Origin: Streptomyces kanamyceticus
GTDB lineage: Bacteria > Actinomycetota > Actinomycetes > Streptomycetales > Streptomycetaceae
Direction: 5' to 3'
Assembly (NCBI RefSeq): GCF_008704495.1
Contig: NZ_CP023699.1
Coordinates: forward strand, 2,666,001-2,730,000
DNA length: 64,000 nt
In this document: one piece after another, positions 1 through 8,148 of the stretch
Layout of the letters: the number at the start of each line of letters is the position of its first letter
How positions within the stretch are numbered: the first letter of the stretch is position 1
Notes under the pieces: model-generated
The model's input: only the letters and a program-made list of their open reading frames with translations
Told to the model about the DNA's origin: nothing
Database searches by the model: none
Made by a program: the position numbers and the translations under genes

Positions 1-358
1 GCCCGCCCAGCGGGCCGACGTGACGTTCCACTGCGCCACCAGCGGCCCTCGGCACCACCTCTTCCAGGGCCCGTTGCTGCGCGACGTGGTCCTCGCCGCC
101 GAGCCGGGCTTCCACCCGGCGCGGCGCAAGGACCGCTCCCGCTTCCTCCTGGAGATCACCGGCGAGGACGGCCACGGCACGGTGCTGTCCTGGGCCGAGA
201 TCGACGAGGACTTCGGCAACGCGCCCGTCCTCCTCGCCACCGAACTCGACGGCGCCGAACTCGACGACCTGGGCAGTCAGTTGGTGGTGCCCACCGACCG
301 CTGCGGGGCGCGCTACATCAGTGGGATCACGCGGATACGGCTCGGGACGACGGGCTGA
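1..358 (+). CDS. Molybdopterin-dependent oxidoreductase, C-terminal part (5' truncated by window)
   Basis: The frame is open to the left edge, so only the last ~118 residues are visible. The 'TFHCATSGPRHHLFQGPLL' stretch and the later 'YISGITRIRLG' ending resemble small sulfite-oxidase-like molybdopterin-binding proteins of actinobacteria, in which a short domain similar to the Mo-cofactor domain of sulfite oxidase is annotated as molybdopterin-dependent oxidoreductase. The cofactor-ligating cysteine and most of the fold cannot be checked here. A GTG at position 20 is available, but coding continues upstream of it, so the true start is outside the window. Family assignment is by resemblance only; the substrate is unknown. 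Confidence 0.55.
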   Translation, partial: PAQRADVTFHCATSGPRHHLFQGPLLRDVVLAAEPGFHPARRKDRSRFLLEITGEDGHGTVLSWAEIDEDFGNAPVLLATELDGAELDDLGSQLVVPTDRCGARYISGITRIRLGTTG

Positions 359-522
359 ACGGGCCGACGGACCGACGGGGGTCCTTGTCGGTGCGCAGGT
401 CGCGACCTGTCGGTGGGCTGTAGGTGGCCTGTAGGCGGGGGCTGGCACCTTTCAGGGACGGCTGCCGCCGGAGCCCATCGGGCGGCGGCCCTTGCCACCC
501 GATCCCTCAAGGAGCCACCACC

Positions 523-1695
523 ATGAACAGCCCCGTCACGATCATCGGCGCCGGACTCGGCGGGCTGACCCTCGCCCGCGTCCTGCACGTCCACGGCATG
601 GAGGCCACGGTCTACGAGGCGGAGTCGTCCCCGTCGGCACGCGCCCAGGGCGGACTGCTCGACATCCACGACTACAACGGCCAACTCGCCCTGCAGGACG
701 CAGACTTGATGGACGAGTTCCAGGCCATCATCCTGGCGGGCCGCCAGGCCCTGCGCGTCCTCGATCCGGACGGGACCGTCACGCTGGACAAGGCCGACGA
801 CGGCACCGGCGGCCGTCCCGAGGTGCCGCGCGGCGAACTGCGGCAGATCCTGCTCGACTCGCTCCCGGCCGACACCGTGCGCTGGGGCCACAAGGTCAGC
901 GGCGCCCGCGCCCTCGGCGAGGGCCGCCACGAGGTGACCTTCGCCGACGGCCGCACCGTCACCACCGGCCTGCTGGTCGGCGCGGACGGCGCCTGGTCCC
1001 GGGTCCGGCCGCTGCTCACCGATGCCGTACCCGAGTACATCGGCAAGTCGGTGGTGGAGACGTACCTCTTCGAGGCCGACACCCGTCACCCGGCCGCCGC
1101 GAAGGCGGTCGGCGGCGGCATGATGATCGCGCCGTCCCCCGGCAAGGAGATCTTCGCCCACCGGGAGAAGGGCGACACGCTCCACGCGTACGTGGGGCTG
1201 CCCATGCCGCAGGACTGGTTCGACGCCATCGACTTCACCGACGCCGCCGCGGCCGCGACCGCCGCACGGATCGCTCGGGAGTTCGACGGCTGGGCACCCG
1301 AGCTCACCACGCTGATCAGCGAGAGCGACACCACGCCGATCCTGCGCTCCCTCCACGCCCTGCCGACGGGGCTCCGCTGGGACCGCACACCGGGAGTCAC
1401 CCTCCTCGGCGACGCCGCCCACCTCTCGGCCCCGAACGGCGAAGGCGCCAACCTCGCGATGCTCGACGGCGCCGAACTCGCCAAGGCGATCGTCGCCCAC
1501 CCCGACGACATCGAGTCCGCGCTCGCCGCGTACGAGCGGGACATGTTCCCGCGCAGCACGGAGGTCGTCACCTTCGAGGGCGAGGAGGCGCACGGAACCG
1601 GCCCTGCTTCCGATGCCGATGCCGCTTCCGATGCCGCCAACGACCCGGCGCAGGCGCTGCTCGACGTGTTCACCGCCCCCGACCGGACTCCGTGA
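523..1695 (+). CDS. TetX-like FAD-dependent monooxygenase
   Basis: A 390-residue flavoprotein of the PHBH/TetX class A monooxygenase family, which uses NADPH and O2 to hydroxylate aromatic or polyketide substrates in the cytosol. The FAD-binding GxGxxG motif is at residues 9-14 (GAGLGG). The second FAD/ribose motif reads GDAAHLSAPNGEGANLAM near residue 300, close to the TetX consensus. An ATG preceded by AAGGAG at 510-515 fixes the start; the in-frame codons upstream of 523 look non-coding. The last ~25 residues are Ala/Asp-rich repeats (ASDADAASDAA). The gene ends 26 bp inside the 3' end of a convergent MFS transporter. Whether it inactivates an antibiotic, as TetX does, or modifies an endogenous metabolite cannot be told from sequence. 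Confidence 0.85.
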   Translation: MNSPVTIIGAGLGGLTLARVLHVHGMEATVYEAESSPSARAQGGLLDIHDYNGQLALQDADLMDEFQAIILAGRQALRVLDPDGTVTLDKADDGTGGRPEVPRGELRQILLDSLPADTVRWGHKVSGARALGEGRHEVTFADGRTVTTGLLVGADGAWSRVRPLLTDAVPEYIGKSVVETYLFEADTRHPAAAKAVGGGMMIAPSPGKEIFAHREKGDTLHAYVGLPMPQDWFDAIDFTDAAAAATAARIAREFDGWAPELTTLISESDTTPILRSLHALPTGLRWDRTPGVTLLGDAAHLSAPNGEGANLAMLDGAELAKAIVAHPDDIESALAAYERDMFPRSTEVVTFEGEEAHGTGPASDADAASDAANDPAQALLDVFTAPDRTP

Positions 1696-3082
1696 GCCGA
1701 GCCGACGAAAGAAGACGCGGCGGGCGGAGGCAGGCCAGGGCGGCGAGTACCGCCACGCCGGCCGCGAGCGCCAGGGCTCCGGGGAGCGACCGGGCCACGA
1801 CCGGCCCGGCGACCGCGGCCCCCAGGGCGAACCCGGTGATCTTCAAGCTGGCGCCGGTGGTGAAGATCTGGCCGCGCAGGTGTTCCGGGGCCTCCCGGTG
1901 GCGGATCGCGAACAGGGCGGTGAGCTGGGGCCCTTCACCGATCCCCAGGACGCATGCGGCCGCGACGAGTACGAAGGGGTGCCCCCGGCCGACCAGGGTC
2001 GTGGCCAGTGCCAGGGCCAGTGCGACCGCTTGGACCAGGGCGCTGGCCCAGATGATCGTGTCGGGGGCGACGGCGCGCGGGTAGCGGGCGAGTACGGCGT
2101 TGGCCGCGAGGGCGGAGACGGCGACGCAGGCGAGAAGCAGCGCACCACGACCGGCCCCGCCGAGCGACCGCTCCCCCAACAGGGGAACGCACGCCACGAA
2201 CACGCCCTGGGCGACGCAGGAGACGACCGACGAGAGCGTAGCCCTGACCAGGGCGGGCCGCCCGCCGATGACCCGCATCCCGGCAACGAGCTCACCGACC
2301 ACCGAGCCGACGCGAACGCTCCGCGTAGGACGGGAGTGCGGGAGCCGGGGACGGGGAAGCGAGAACCGGGGGCGCGCGGGATGGGAACGCGGGAGCCCGG
2401 CGTGCGAGAGCGCGGCACGCGGGGGACGGAAACGCGAGAGCCCGGCACGCCCGAGCCGGGCGCGCGGGTTCCCGGCGAGCGCGTGCCGGGAACCCGCGAC
2501 ACGGGACCCCGGTGGCCGCGCGGCAGGTAGCAGCCACGCGACCGGCGCCGCCAAGGCGATGAGCGCCACCGACACGACCACCGCCGCAGGCGCCCCCAGC
2601 ACCTCCGCCACCCCGCCCGCGAGCGCCGGACCGGCCAGGCTCGCCACGCCGAACGTCATCGCGTCCAGCGCGTTGGCCCGCTCCAGGCGACCCTCGCCCG
2701 GCACGACCACGCGAGGCAACTGGGCCGTCCACCCACCCGAGAGCGCAGGGCCCAACAACCCCACCGGCACGGCGATCAGCAGGATGCCCGCGAACGGCAG
2801 CCGCCCGAGCCCCGCGAGAATCGCCCCGAGCCCGGCCGCGTACAGAGCGAGGGCCCCGGCAAGGAGCCGTCCCGGCCGCCGGGACCGGTCGAGGAGCACC
2901 CCGAGCACGGGCCCGCCCACCGCGGCGGCCACCGTGACGCCCGCGAGCAGCGACGACGCGTCGACCGCCGACCCGGTCAGGGCGAACCCGGCCAGCATCA
3001 GCGCGGGCCCCGACATCTCGTCCCCGGCACGAGCGGCGACGGCCCCGGCGAGATACCGCCCGAACGAGTAACGCTTCTCCAT
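1670..3082 (-). CDS. MFS transporter with an Arg/Pro-rich repeat linker
   Basis: A ~470-residue major facilitator superfamily permease with multiple hydrophobic helices and a loop motif after the second helix (GVLLDRSRRPGRL). It probably exports a small molecule from the cytoplasm. The central cytoplasmic loop between the two six-helix halves is expanded to ~80 residues of Arg/Pro/Ser repeats, encoded by degenerate 12-18-bp DNA repeats (2330-2520). ATG 3082 is preferred over an in-frame TTG at 3109, because the palindrome at 3092-3105 would otherwise lie in the coding region. The gene is divergent from a CGNR regulator 40 bp away, the usual arrangement of an efflux gene and its local regulator. 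Substrate unknown. Confidence 0.85.
   Translation of the reverse strand: MEKRYSFGRYLAGAVAARAGDEMSGPALMLAGFALTGSAVDASSLLAGVTVAAAVGGPVLGVLLDRSRRPGRLLAGALALYAAGLGAILAGLGRLPFAGILLIAVPVGLLGPALSGGWTAQLPRVVVPGEGRLERANALDAMTFGVASLAGPALAGGVAEVLGAPAAVVVSVALIALAAPVAWLLPAARPPGSRVAGSRHALAGNPRARLGRAGLSRFRPPRAALSHAGLPRSHPARPRFSLPRPRLPHSRPTRSVRVGSVVGELVAGMRVIGGRPALVRATLSSVVSCVAQGVFVACVPLLGERSLGGAGRGALLLACVAVSALAANAVLARYPRAVAPDTIIWASALVQAVALALALATTLVGRGHPFVLVAAACVLGIGEGPQLTALFAIRHREAPEHLRGQIFTTGASLKITGFALGAAVAGPVVARSLPGALALAAGVAVLAALACLRPPRLLSSARLTESGRGR
2330..2520. repeat. Degenerate GC-rich tandem repeats inside the MFS gene
   Basis: The plus strand repeats a unit close to 'CGGGAGCCCGGCGCGCG' in many imperfect copies. 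Read in the MFS frame on the minus strand it gives an Arg/Pro/Ser-rich linker between the two transporter halves. All three minus-strand frames stay open across it, as expected for an expanding GC-rich repeat with no stop codons. Confidence 0.7.
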
Positions 3083-3091
3083 CCACGAGAC

Positions 3092-3105
3092 GTTACGTAT
3101 GTAAC
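3092..3105. promoter_or_regulatory. Palindromic candidate operator in the MFS/CGNR divergent region
   Basis: GTTACGTATGTAAC is an inverted repeat with 5-bp arms GTTAC/GTAAC. A second GTTACAT half-site is at 3125-3131. The position between divergent regulator and transporter genes fits an operator bound by the adjacent CGNR protein. No binding data; inferred from symmetry and location. Confidence 0.5.
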
Positions 3106-3120
3106 TCAAAACCTCACAAG

Positions 3121-3729
3121 ATGCGTTACATTCCCCCCGTGCCCTTGCCCTCCCGCCCCACCGACGACTGGTCGACCCGGCACTCCGTGCTGACCACGGC
3201 CAGGCGAACCGCGGCCCTGATCAACGCCCTGGCCGACGACGGCGCCCGCCCTTCCGACATCGCCGACGTACTCCGCGCCTACGGCGAGACGGACCCCGTC
3301 GACCTCACGCCCCACGATGTCGCCACGATGCGCACGGCCGCCGCCCAGCTGCGCCAGGTCTTCACCGCGGAACACACCGACGACGCGGCGGCCACCCTCA
3401 ACGGCCTCCTGCGGGACCACACCGGCCCCCTCCGCCTCACCTCGCACGGCGGCACCGCCCCCTGGCACCCCCACCTCGACCGCGCCGACGACGCCCCCTG
3501 GGCCGAGTGGCTCCTCGCCTCGTCGTGCATGGCCCTGACGGTCCTGACCTGGGACCACCAGCGCCCACCCGGCCGCACCTGCGCGTCCCCCGCCTGCCGG
3601 AACGTCTTCATCACCCAGGGCAGCGGCCAGGAACGCCGCTACTGCTCCCGGCGCTGCGCCACCCGTGAACGCGTCGCGGCCCACCGCCGCGCCCGCGCCG
3701 CCGAACGACCCGGCTCGGCGCACGAATGA
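3121..3729 (+). CDS. CGNR zinc-finger transcriptional regulator
   Basis: A 202-residue protein with the actinobacterial CGNR architecture: an N-terminal helical ABATE-like domain (~1-150), then a C-terminal zinc finger with CASPACRNVF and, after a spacer, YCSRRCATRERVAAHR. The four Cys can bind zinc and the following basic helix is the presumed DNA-binding part. ATG 3121 has no clear ribosome-binding site. An in-frame GTG at 3139 is an alternative, perhaps leaderless, because TACATT at 3127-3132 could be its -10 box. Divergent transcription from the MFS gene suggests it controls that transporter. Confidence 0.8.
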   Translation: MRYIPPVPLPSRPTDDWSTRHSVLTTARRTAALINALADDGARPSDIADVLRAYGETDPVDLTPHDVATMRTAAAQLRQVFTAEHTDDAAATLNGLLRDHTGPLRLTSHGGTAPWHPHLDRADDAPWAEWLLASSCMALTVLTWDHQRPPGRTCASPACRNVFITQGSGQERRYCSRRCATRERVAAHRRARAAERPGSAHE

Positions 3730-3757
3730 ACGGCCCGTCGAACGGCAAGATCGCGTC

Positions 3758-4588
3758 TCACGCCGCGCCCAACCGATCCAACGCCGCCTGGCTCCCACCG
3801 TCCGCCGCGCGGAAGATCACCAACCGCTGGTCCGCGTCCTGAAGCGGCATCAGCACCTCGAAATCCACCGCGATCACGCCCACGTCGGGATGGCGCATCT
3901 CCTTGCGCCCCCGGCCGTTGACCTTGACGTCCCCCTCGTTCCACAGGCGCGCGAACTCCGCGTCGCGCAGGGTGAATTCGGCGATGAGCTCGCTCAGCGC
4001 CCGGTCCTCCGGATGCGCCGCCCACGCGGCGCGCAGATGGGCCACCCCTTCTCGTACGACGCTTTCGCGGTCGAGGTAGAAGTCGCGCATCCCCGGGTGC
4101 ATCAGGCAGAGCCACATCGCGTTGCGCCGCGCGGGCGGCAAGGTGTCCAAGTCCCGGAGCAGCCTGCCCATTTCGGGGTTCCAGGTCAGGATGTCGTACC
4201 GGTGGTTCATCAGCATGGCGGGCAGCGGCGACAGGTCGGCGACGAGGCGGGCGAGCTGCGGGGCCGCGGCGGTGGCGGGCTCCTCGGTGGTGCGGGGGCG
4301 CTGCCGGGTCAGGCCGAAGAGGTAGGCGCGCTCGTCCGGACCCAGGCGCAGCGCCCGGGACAGCGCCTCCACCACGTCCGCCGACGGCCGCAGCCCTCGG
4401 CCCTGTTCCAGGCGTACGACGTAGTCGATGCTGACCCCGGCCAGTTCGGCGACCTCCTCGCGGCGCAAGCCGGGCGTACGCCGGGACCGCCGCCGCGAGG
4501 GCAGGTCGAAGTCGTCCGGGTCCAGGCGTTCGCGGCGGGTCCGCAGGAACGCGGCCAGTTCCTGTGTCGCGTCCACGGTGCGGGTCAT
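3758..4588 (-). CDS. XRE-family regulator with MmyB-like ligand-binding domain
   Basis: About 276 residues. The N-terminal helix-turn-helix (residues ~10-85) contains 'RRTPGLRREEVAELAGVS' and 'YVVRLEQGRG', hallmarks of the XRE/MmyB regulators common in Streptomyces. The C-terminal half (LPAMLMNHRYDILTWNPEM onwards) matches the PAS-like MmyB domain that in related proteins binds a fatty-acid-like ligand. ATG 4588 is chosen over GTG 4609 because it starts at the usual position before the HTH. It is divergent from an aldo/keto reductase 123 bp away; such pairs usually encode a repressor and its target reductase. Confidence 0.85.
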   Translation of the reverse strand: MTRTVDATQELAAFLRTRRERLDPDDFDLPSRRRSRRTPGLRREEVAELAGVSIDYVVRLEQGRGLRPSADVVEALSRALRLGPDERAYLFGLTRQRPRTTEEPATAAAPQLARLVADLSPLPAMLMNHRYDILTWNPEMGRLLRDLDTLPPARRNAMWLCLMHPGMRDFYLDRESVVREGVAHLRAAWAAHPEDRALSELIAEFTLRDAEFARLWNEGDVKVNGRGRKEMRHPDVGVIAVDFEVLMPLQDADQRLVIFRAADGGSQAALDRLGAA

Positions 4589-4711
4589 CACGTGCGATCC
4601 AACAGCCAAGGTAGGACTCGCATTCCCAGGAAAACCTCTCCCTTACCCCCGACCCGCGGCGGCCACAGTCTTGGTCTCGGCAGCAGAGCACGAGCACAGG
4701 AGGACATCACC

Positions 4712-5782
4712 ATGCCGCTCACCCTCGACACCTACCGGCTCCTCGGCCGGTCAGGGCTGCGGGTCTCACCCCTGGCCCTCGGCGCGGCGACCTTCGGCAC
4801 CGAGTGGGGCTGGGGCGCCGAACGGGACGACGCGCGCAAGCTGTTCGACCACTACGTCGAGCGCGGCGGGAACTTCATCGACACCGCGAGCGCGTACACC
4901 GAGGGCAGTTCCGAGCGCCTGCTCGGGGAATTCACCCGCGACAACCGCGAGAGCCTGGTACTCGCCACGAAGTTCTCGACGCTGCGCAGGCCCGGCGATC
5001 CCAACTCCGGCGGCAATCACCGCAAGACGCTCTTCGGTTCGGTGGAGACCAGTCTGCGACGGCTGAACACCGACTACATCGATCTGCTCTACCTGCACCT
5101 GTGGGACTTCACGACACCGGTCGAGGAGATCCTGCGCGGCCTCGACGATCTGGTCCGCCAGGGCAAGGTCCTGTACGTGGCGATCTCCAACACCCCGGCC
5201 TGGCAGGTGGCGCGCATGCAGGCGATCGCCGACCTGCGCGGCTGGTCGCCGCTGGTCGCGCTGCAGATCGAGTACAACCTGATCGAACGCACCGGGGAGC
5301 GCGACCTGATCCCCATGGCACGCGAGATGGGCCTCGGAGTGGTCCCGTGGTCACCGCTGGCGGGCGGCATTCTGACGGGCAAGTACAGCCGCGCCGACCT
5401 GACCGCGACGCCGGACACCGCACCCGACGACGGCACCCGCAGGAACCTCACCCTCGCGGGCGGCGCGCTCACCGAACGCAGCCTCGCCGTCGTGGACGTC
5501 GTGAAGGAGGTCGCCGCCGAGCTCGACCGCACCCCCGCTCAGGTCGGCCTCGCCTGGACCCTGCGGAACCCGGCCGTGACGGCCCCGGTCGTCGGCGCCC
5601 GCACGCCCGCCCAACTGGAGGACAACCTGGGCGCCTTGGAGATCGACCTCACCCCCGCCCACCTGGCCCGCCTGGACGAGGCCAGCGCCTTCGAACTGGG
5701 CCACCCGCACGACGCACTCGCCCGCGAGACGACCGTCGCGATGACGCGCGGCACGATGAAGATCGAGGCGCGGCACCCATAG
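4712..5782 (+). CDS. Aldo/keto reductase
   Basis: A 356-residue NADPH-dependent (beta/alpha)8 barrel reductase. The AKR catalytic tetrad is visible as Asp57 and Tyr62 (FIDTASAYTEGSSERLLG), Lys87 (LATKFS) and His129 (LLYLHLWD). The C-terminal coenzyme-binding part contains 'PVVGARTPAQLEDNLGAL', as in the YghZ/Tas-like subfamily. ATG 4712 follows AGGAGGACATCACC, a strong ribosome-binding site. It is likely induced through the divergent XRE regulator. Physiological aldehyde or ketone substrate unknown. Confidence 0.9.
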   Translation: MPLTLDTYRLLGRSGLRVSPLALGAATFGTEWGWGAERDDARKLFDHYVERGGNFIDTASAYTEGSSERLLGEFTRDNRESLVLATKFSTLRRPGDPNSGGNHRKTLFGSVETSLRRLNTDYIDLLYLHLWDFTTPVEEILRGLDDLVRQGKVLYVAISNTPAWQVARMQAIADLRGWSPLVALQIEYNLIERTGERDLIPMAREMGLGVVPWSPLAGGILTGKYSRADLTATPDTAPDDGTRRNLTLAGGALTERSLAVVDVVKEVAAELDRTPAQVGLAWTLRNPAVTAPVVGARTPAQLEDNLGALEIDLTPAHLARLDEASAFELGHPHDALARETTVAMTRGTMKIEARHP

Positions 5783-5866
5783 CCGACGGCCGACGCCGAC
5801 GTCGCGATCAAGCCCATCCCGGGGCGGGGCGCATGGACCGAAGAACCACTGGGCACCGATGCCCGC

Positions 5867-6277
5867 GTGTCCCTCACAGACGACTTACCCCGCTTCACCG
5901 CCCTGTCGGCACGGCTGACCGGCTTCGACGAAGTGGCCCTGGAATCCACCGGGTTGACCGGAACGTACCGAGCGGTGGCGGAGGAGCAGCTCGGTACGGA
6001 GCGGTACACACGTCTAGTGCGCGAGCTGGGGGATCCCGGCGACGCCATGGACGGCGAGCTGCGAGATGCGGCCCGGGCGGTGACGCACCTCTGGTACACG
6101 GGCAGTTGGCCGGGCCCGCCGCCGTTCGTGGTCTCGCCGCGCGCCTACGCCGAGGGCCTGGTGTGGAAGGCGGCAGGGCTCAAGGCTCCCGCCACCGAGC
6201 CGGGTGGGTACGGGAGTTGGGCCGATGGAGGCGATCTGTCCCGGCCGGGTGACGAGGTCGAGGGGAACGGCCGGTGA
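5867..6277 (+). CDS. Putative small subunit of a flavin-dependent sugar/alcohol dehydrogenase
   Basis: A 136-residue protein. Its C-terminal half (VTHLWYTGSWPG and VSPRAYAEGLVWKAAG) resembles the small subunit of fructose/sorbitol-type FAD dehydrogenases. Those relatives carry a Tat signal peptide; this one begins directly with a folded-looking helix, suggesting a cytoplasmic complex. The GTG start is the only plausible one in frame. Its stop overlaps the start of the GMC large subunit by 4 bp (GTGA), indicating translational coupling and a stoichiometric complex. Assignment rests on motif resemblance plus context. Confidence 0.6.
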   Translation: MSLTDDLPRFTALSARLTGFDEVALESTGLTGTYRAVAEEQLGTERYTRLVRELGDPGDAMDGELRDAARAVTHLWYTGSWPGPPPFVVSPRAYAEGLVWKAAGLKAPATEPGGYGSWADGGDLSRPGDEVEGNGR

Positions 6278-8148
6278 CGCGGTACGACGTGATCGTGGTC
6301 GGCGCCGGTGTCGCGGGTTCGCTCGTCGCGCACCGGCTCGGCGGGCACGGGCGACGGGTCCTGGTCCTGGAGGCGGGAGCGGCGGCCCCCGCCTCCCACG
6401 AACCGTCCGCCGACCCGCTGACCACCTACCTCACGGCATCCGCCAAGGTGCCGGGCTCCCCCTACCGGGCCCACCCGGCAGCCCCCTGGCCCGAGGTGAC
6501 GGACCTCTCCGGCACGGAAGCGTCCCCCGGCTTCCGTGCGGTCGGCCACCTGCGCCAGGACGGCCCGCTCGCGTACGCCAGCGGGTACGTCCGCGTCAAC
6601 GGCGGTACCGGCAACGTCTGGACGGGCCTCGCGCCGCGCATGCTCCCGGAGGACTTCGACACCGAGTCCTTCGGGTACGGACGACGCTGGCCCCTCACCT
6701 ACGCCGACCTGGAGCCCCACTACCGGGCGGCCGAGGCGGAGCTGGGGGTGGCCGCCGACGCCGACGAACAGCGCGAGCACGCCGGTCTGCCCCTGCCCGA
6801 CGGCTATGTGTTCCCCATGCGCCCGCTGCCCGCCTCTCGGGTGGACCGCCTCCTCGCGGCCCGCCTCGACGGACGGCGCGTAAAGGATCCCGCCTCCTCG
6901 TGCGAGGTCGAACTGCGCGTGGTCGGCACCCCGCACGCGCGCAACGGCGTTCCCGACCCCCGCTACGACGGCGGCCGCGGCTACGTGCCGCGCGGGCGCG
7001 ACGGGCGGCCGGAGCCGGGCAACCGGTGCGTGGGCAACGCGAGTTGCGTCCCGCACTGCCCGTCGTACGCGAAGTACACACCGCTCAAGACCCAGGGGCG
7101 CTGGAGCCCGACCGTCACGCTCCGGGACCGGTCCGTGGTGAGCCGTGTGCTCGTCGACGGGCGGGGGCGCGCCACGGGCGTGGAGTACCGCTCGTACGAC
7201 GGGCAGGTCTCCGTCGCGCACGCCGATGTCGTCGTGCTCGCCGCACACGCCGTGGAGAACGCCCGGCTGCTGCTCCTCTCCCGCCTCGCCGACCGTAGCG
7301 GCCAGGTGGGCCGCAACCTGATGGACCATCCCGTCCTGCTGACCTGGGGTCTGCTGCCCGAGGACGCCGGACCGTACCGGGGCCCCGGCTCGGTCTCCGG
7401 CTTCGAGGGCTTCCGCACCGGACGGGCCCGGCGGCTGCGGGCGCCCTTCCGCATCGAGCTCGGGGCGTGGGGCTGGGCCTGGGCCAAGGGATCGGTCGAC
7501 TCGGACGTGGCTCACTTCCTGACCGAACAGGGCCTTTTCGGGGCGGAGTTGCGGCGGGCGGTCGGTGACCGGGTACGCCGCCAGTTCACGCTCCAGTTCG
7601 AGATGGAACAGGGCGCCGACCCCGCGAACCGCGTCACCCTCCACCCCCGCGAGCGCGATCCGCTGGGCCTGCCGCGCCCCCTGGTCACGTACGACCTCGA
7701 CGAGCACGTCAAGGAGGGGATGGCGGCGGCCCGGGCCGTCTCCGACCAGATCTTCGCACTGCTGGACGCCGAGGACCACACGGACTACTCCCCCGCGGCG
7801 GCCTGGCCCGGCCGCTTCTCGTACGGCGGCCGTACGTATGGCTACCGCGGCGCCGGTCATGCCGCGGGCACCCACATCATGGGCGATTCCGCGGCCACGT
7901 CGGTGGTCGACGCCTGGCAGCGCTGCTGGGACCATCCCGGTCTTTACGCGGTCGGCTGCGGCAGCATGCCCTCGGTGGCCACCTCCAACCCGACGCTGAC
8001 GATGGCCGCGCTCGCACTGCGCAGTGCGGAGCGCGTCGAGGCGGACCTGGCGGCCCGCGACCGCCCCGGCCACCTCACCCCGCCCCCGGCGCCGTCCGCA
8101 CCCCAGGCGCCCACCCCGCCTTCACCGACCCGAGGAGCCTCGACGTGA
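6274..8148 (+). CDS. GMC-family FAD dehydrogenase large subunit with Cys cluster
   Basis: A 624-residue GMC oxidoreductase that probably oxidises a sugar or alcohol. It has the N-terminal dinucleotide motif GAGVAG (residues 10-15), the GMC signature region around 'ASGYVRVNGGTGNVWTG', and the C-terminal His region 'AGTHIMGD'. Cysteines near residues 252, 258 and 262 (CVGNASCVPHCPSYAKY) match the region that binds a 3Fe-4S cluster in fructose- and glucose-dehydrogenase large subunits. The last ~35 residues are a Pro-rich tail. It is the middle gene of a coupled three-gene operon with 4-bp overlaps on both sides. No cytochrome c subunit follows, so the electron acceptor must differ from the membrane-bound relatives. 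Confidence 0.8.
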   Translation: MTRYDVIVVGAGVAGSLVAHRLGGHGRRVLVLEAGAAAPASHEPSADPLTTYLTASAKVPGSPYRAHPAAPWPEVTDLSGTEASPGFRAVGHLRQDGPLAYASGYVRVNGGTGNVWTGLAPRMLPEDFDTESFGYGRRWPLTYADLEPHYRAAEAELGVAADADEQREHAGLPLPDGYVFPMRPLPASRVDRLLAARLDGRRVKDPASSCEVELRVVGTPHARNGVPDPRYDGGRGYVPRGRDGRPEPGNRCVGNASCVPHCPSYAKYTPLKTQGRWSPTVTLRDRSVVSRVLVDGRGRATGVEYRSYDGQVSVAHADVVVLAAHAVENARLLLLSRLADRSGQVGRNLMDHPVLLTWGLLPEDAGPYRGPGSVSGFEGFRTGRARRLRAPFRIELGAWGWAWAKGSVDSDVAHFLTEQGLFGAELRRAVGDRVRRQFTLQFEMEQGADPANRVTLHPRERDPLGLPRPLVTYDLDEHVKEGMAAARAVSDQIFALLDAEDHTDYSPAAAWPGRFSYGGRTYGYRGAGHAAGTHIMGDSAATSVVDAWQRCWDHPGLYAVGCGSMPSVATSNPTLTMAALALRSAERVEADLAARDRPGHLTPPPAPSAPQAPTPPSPTRGAST

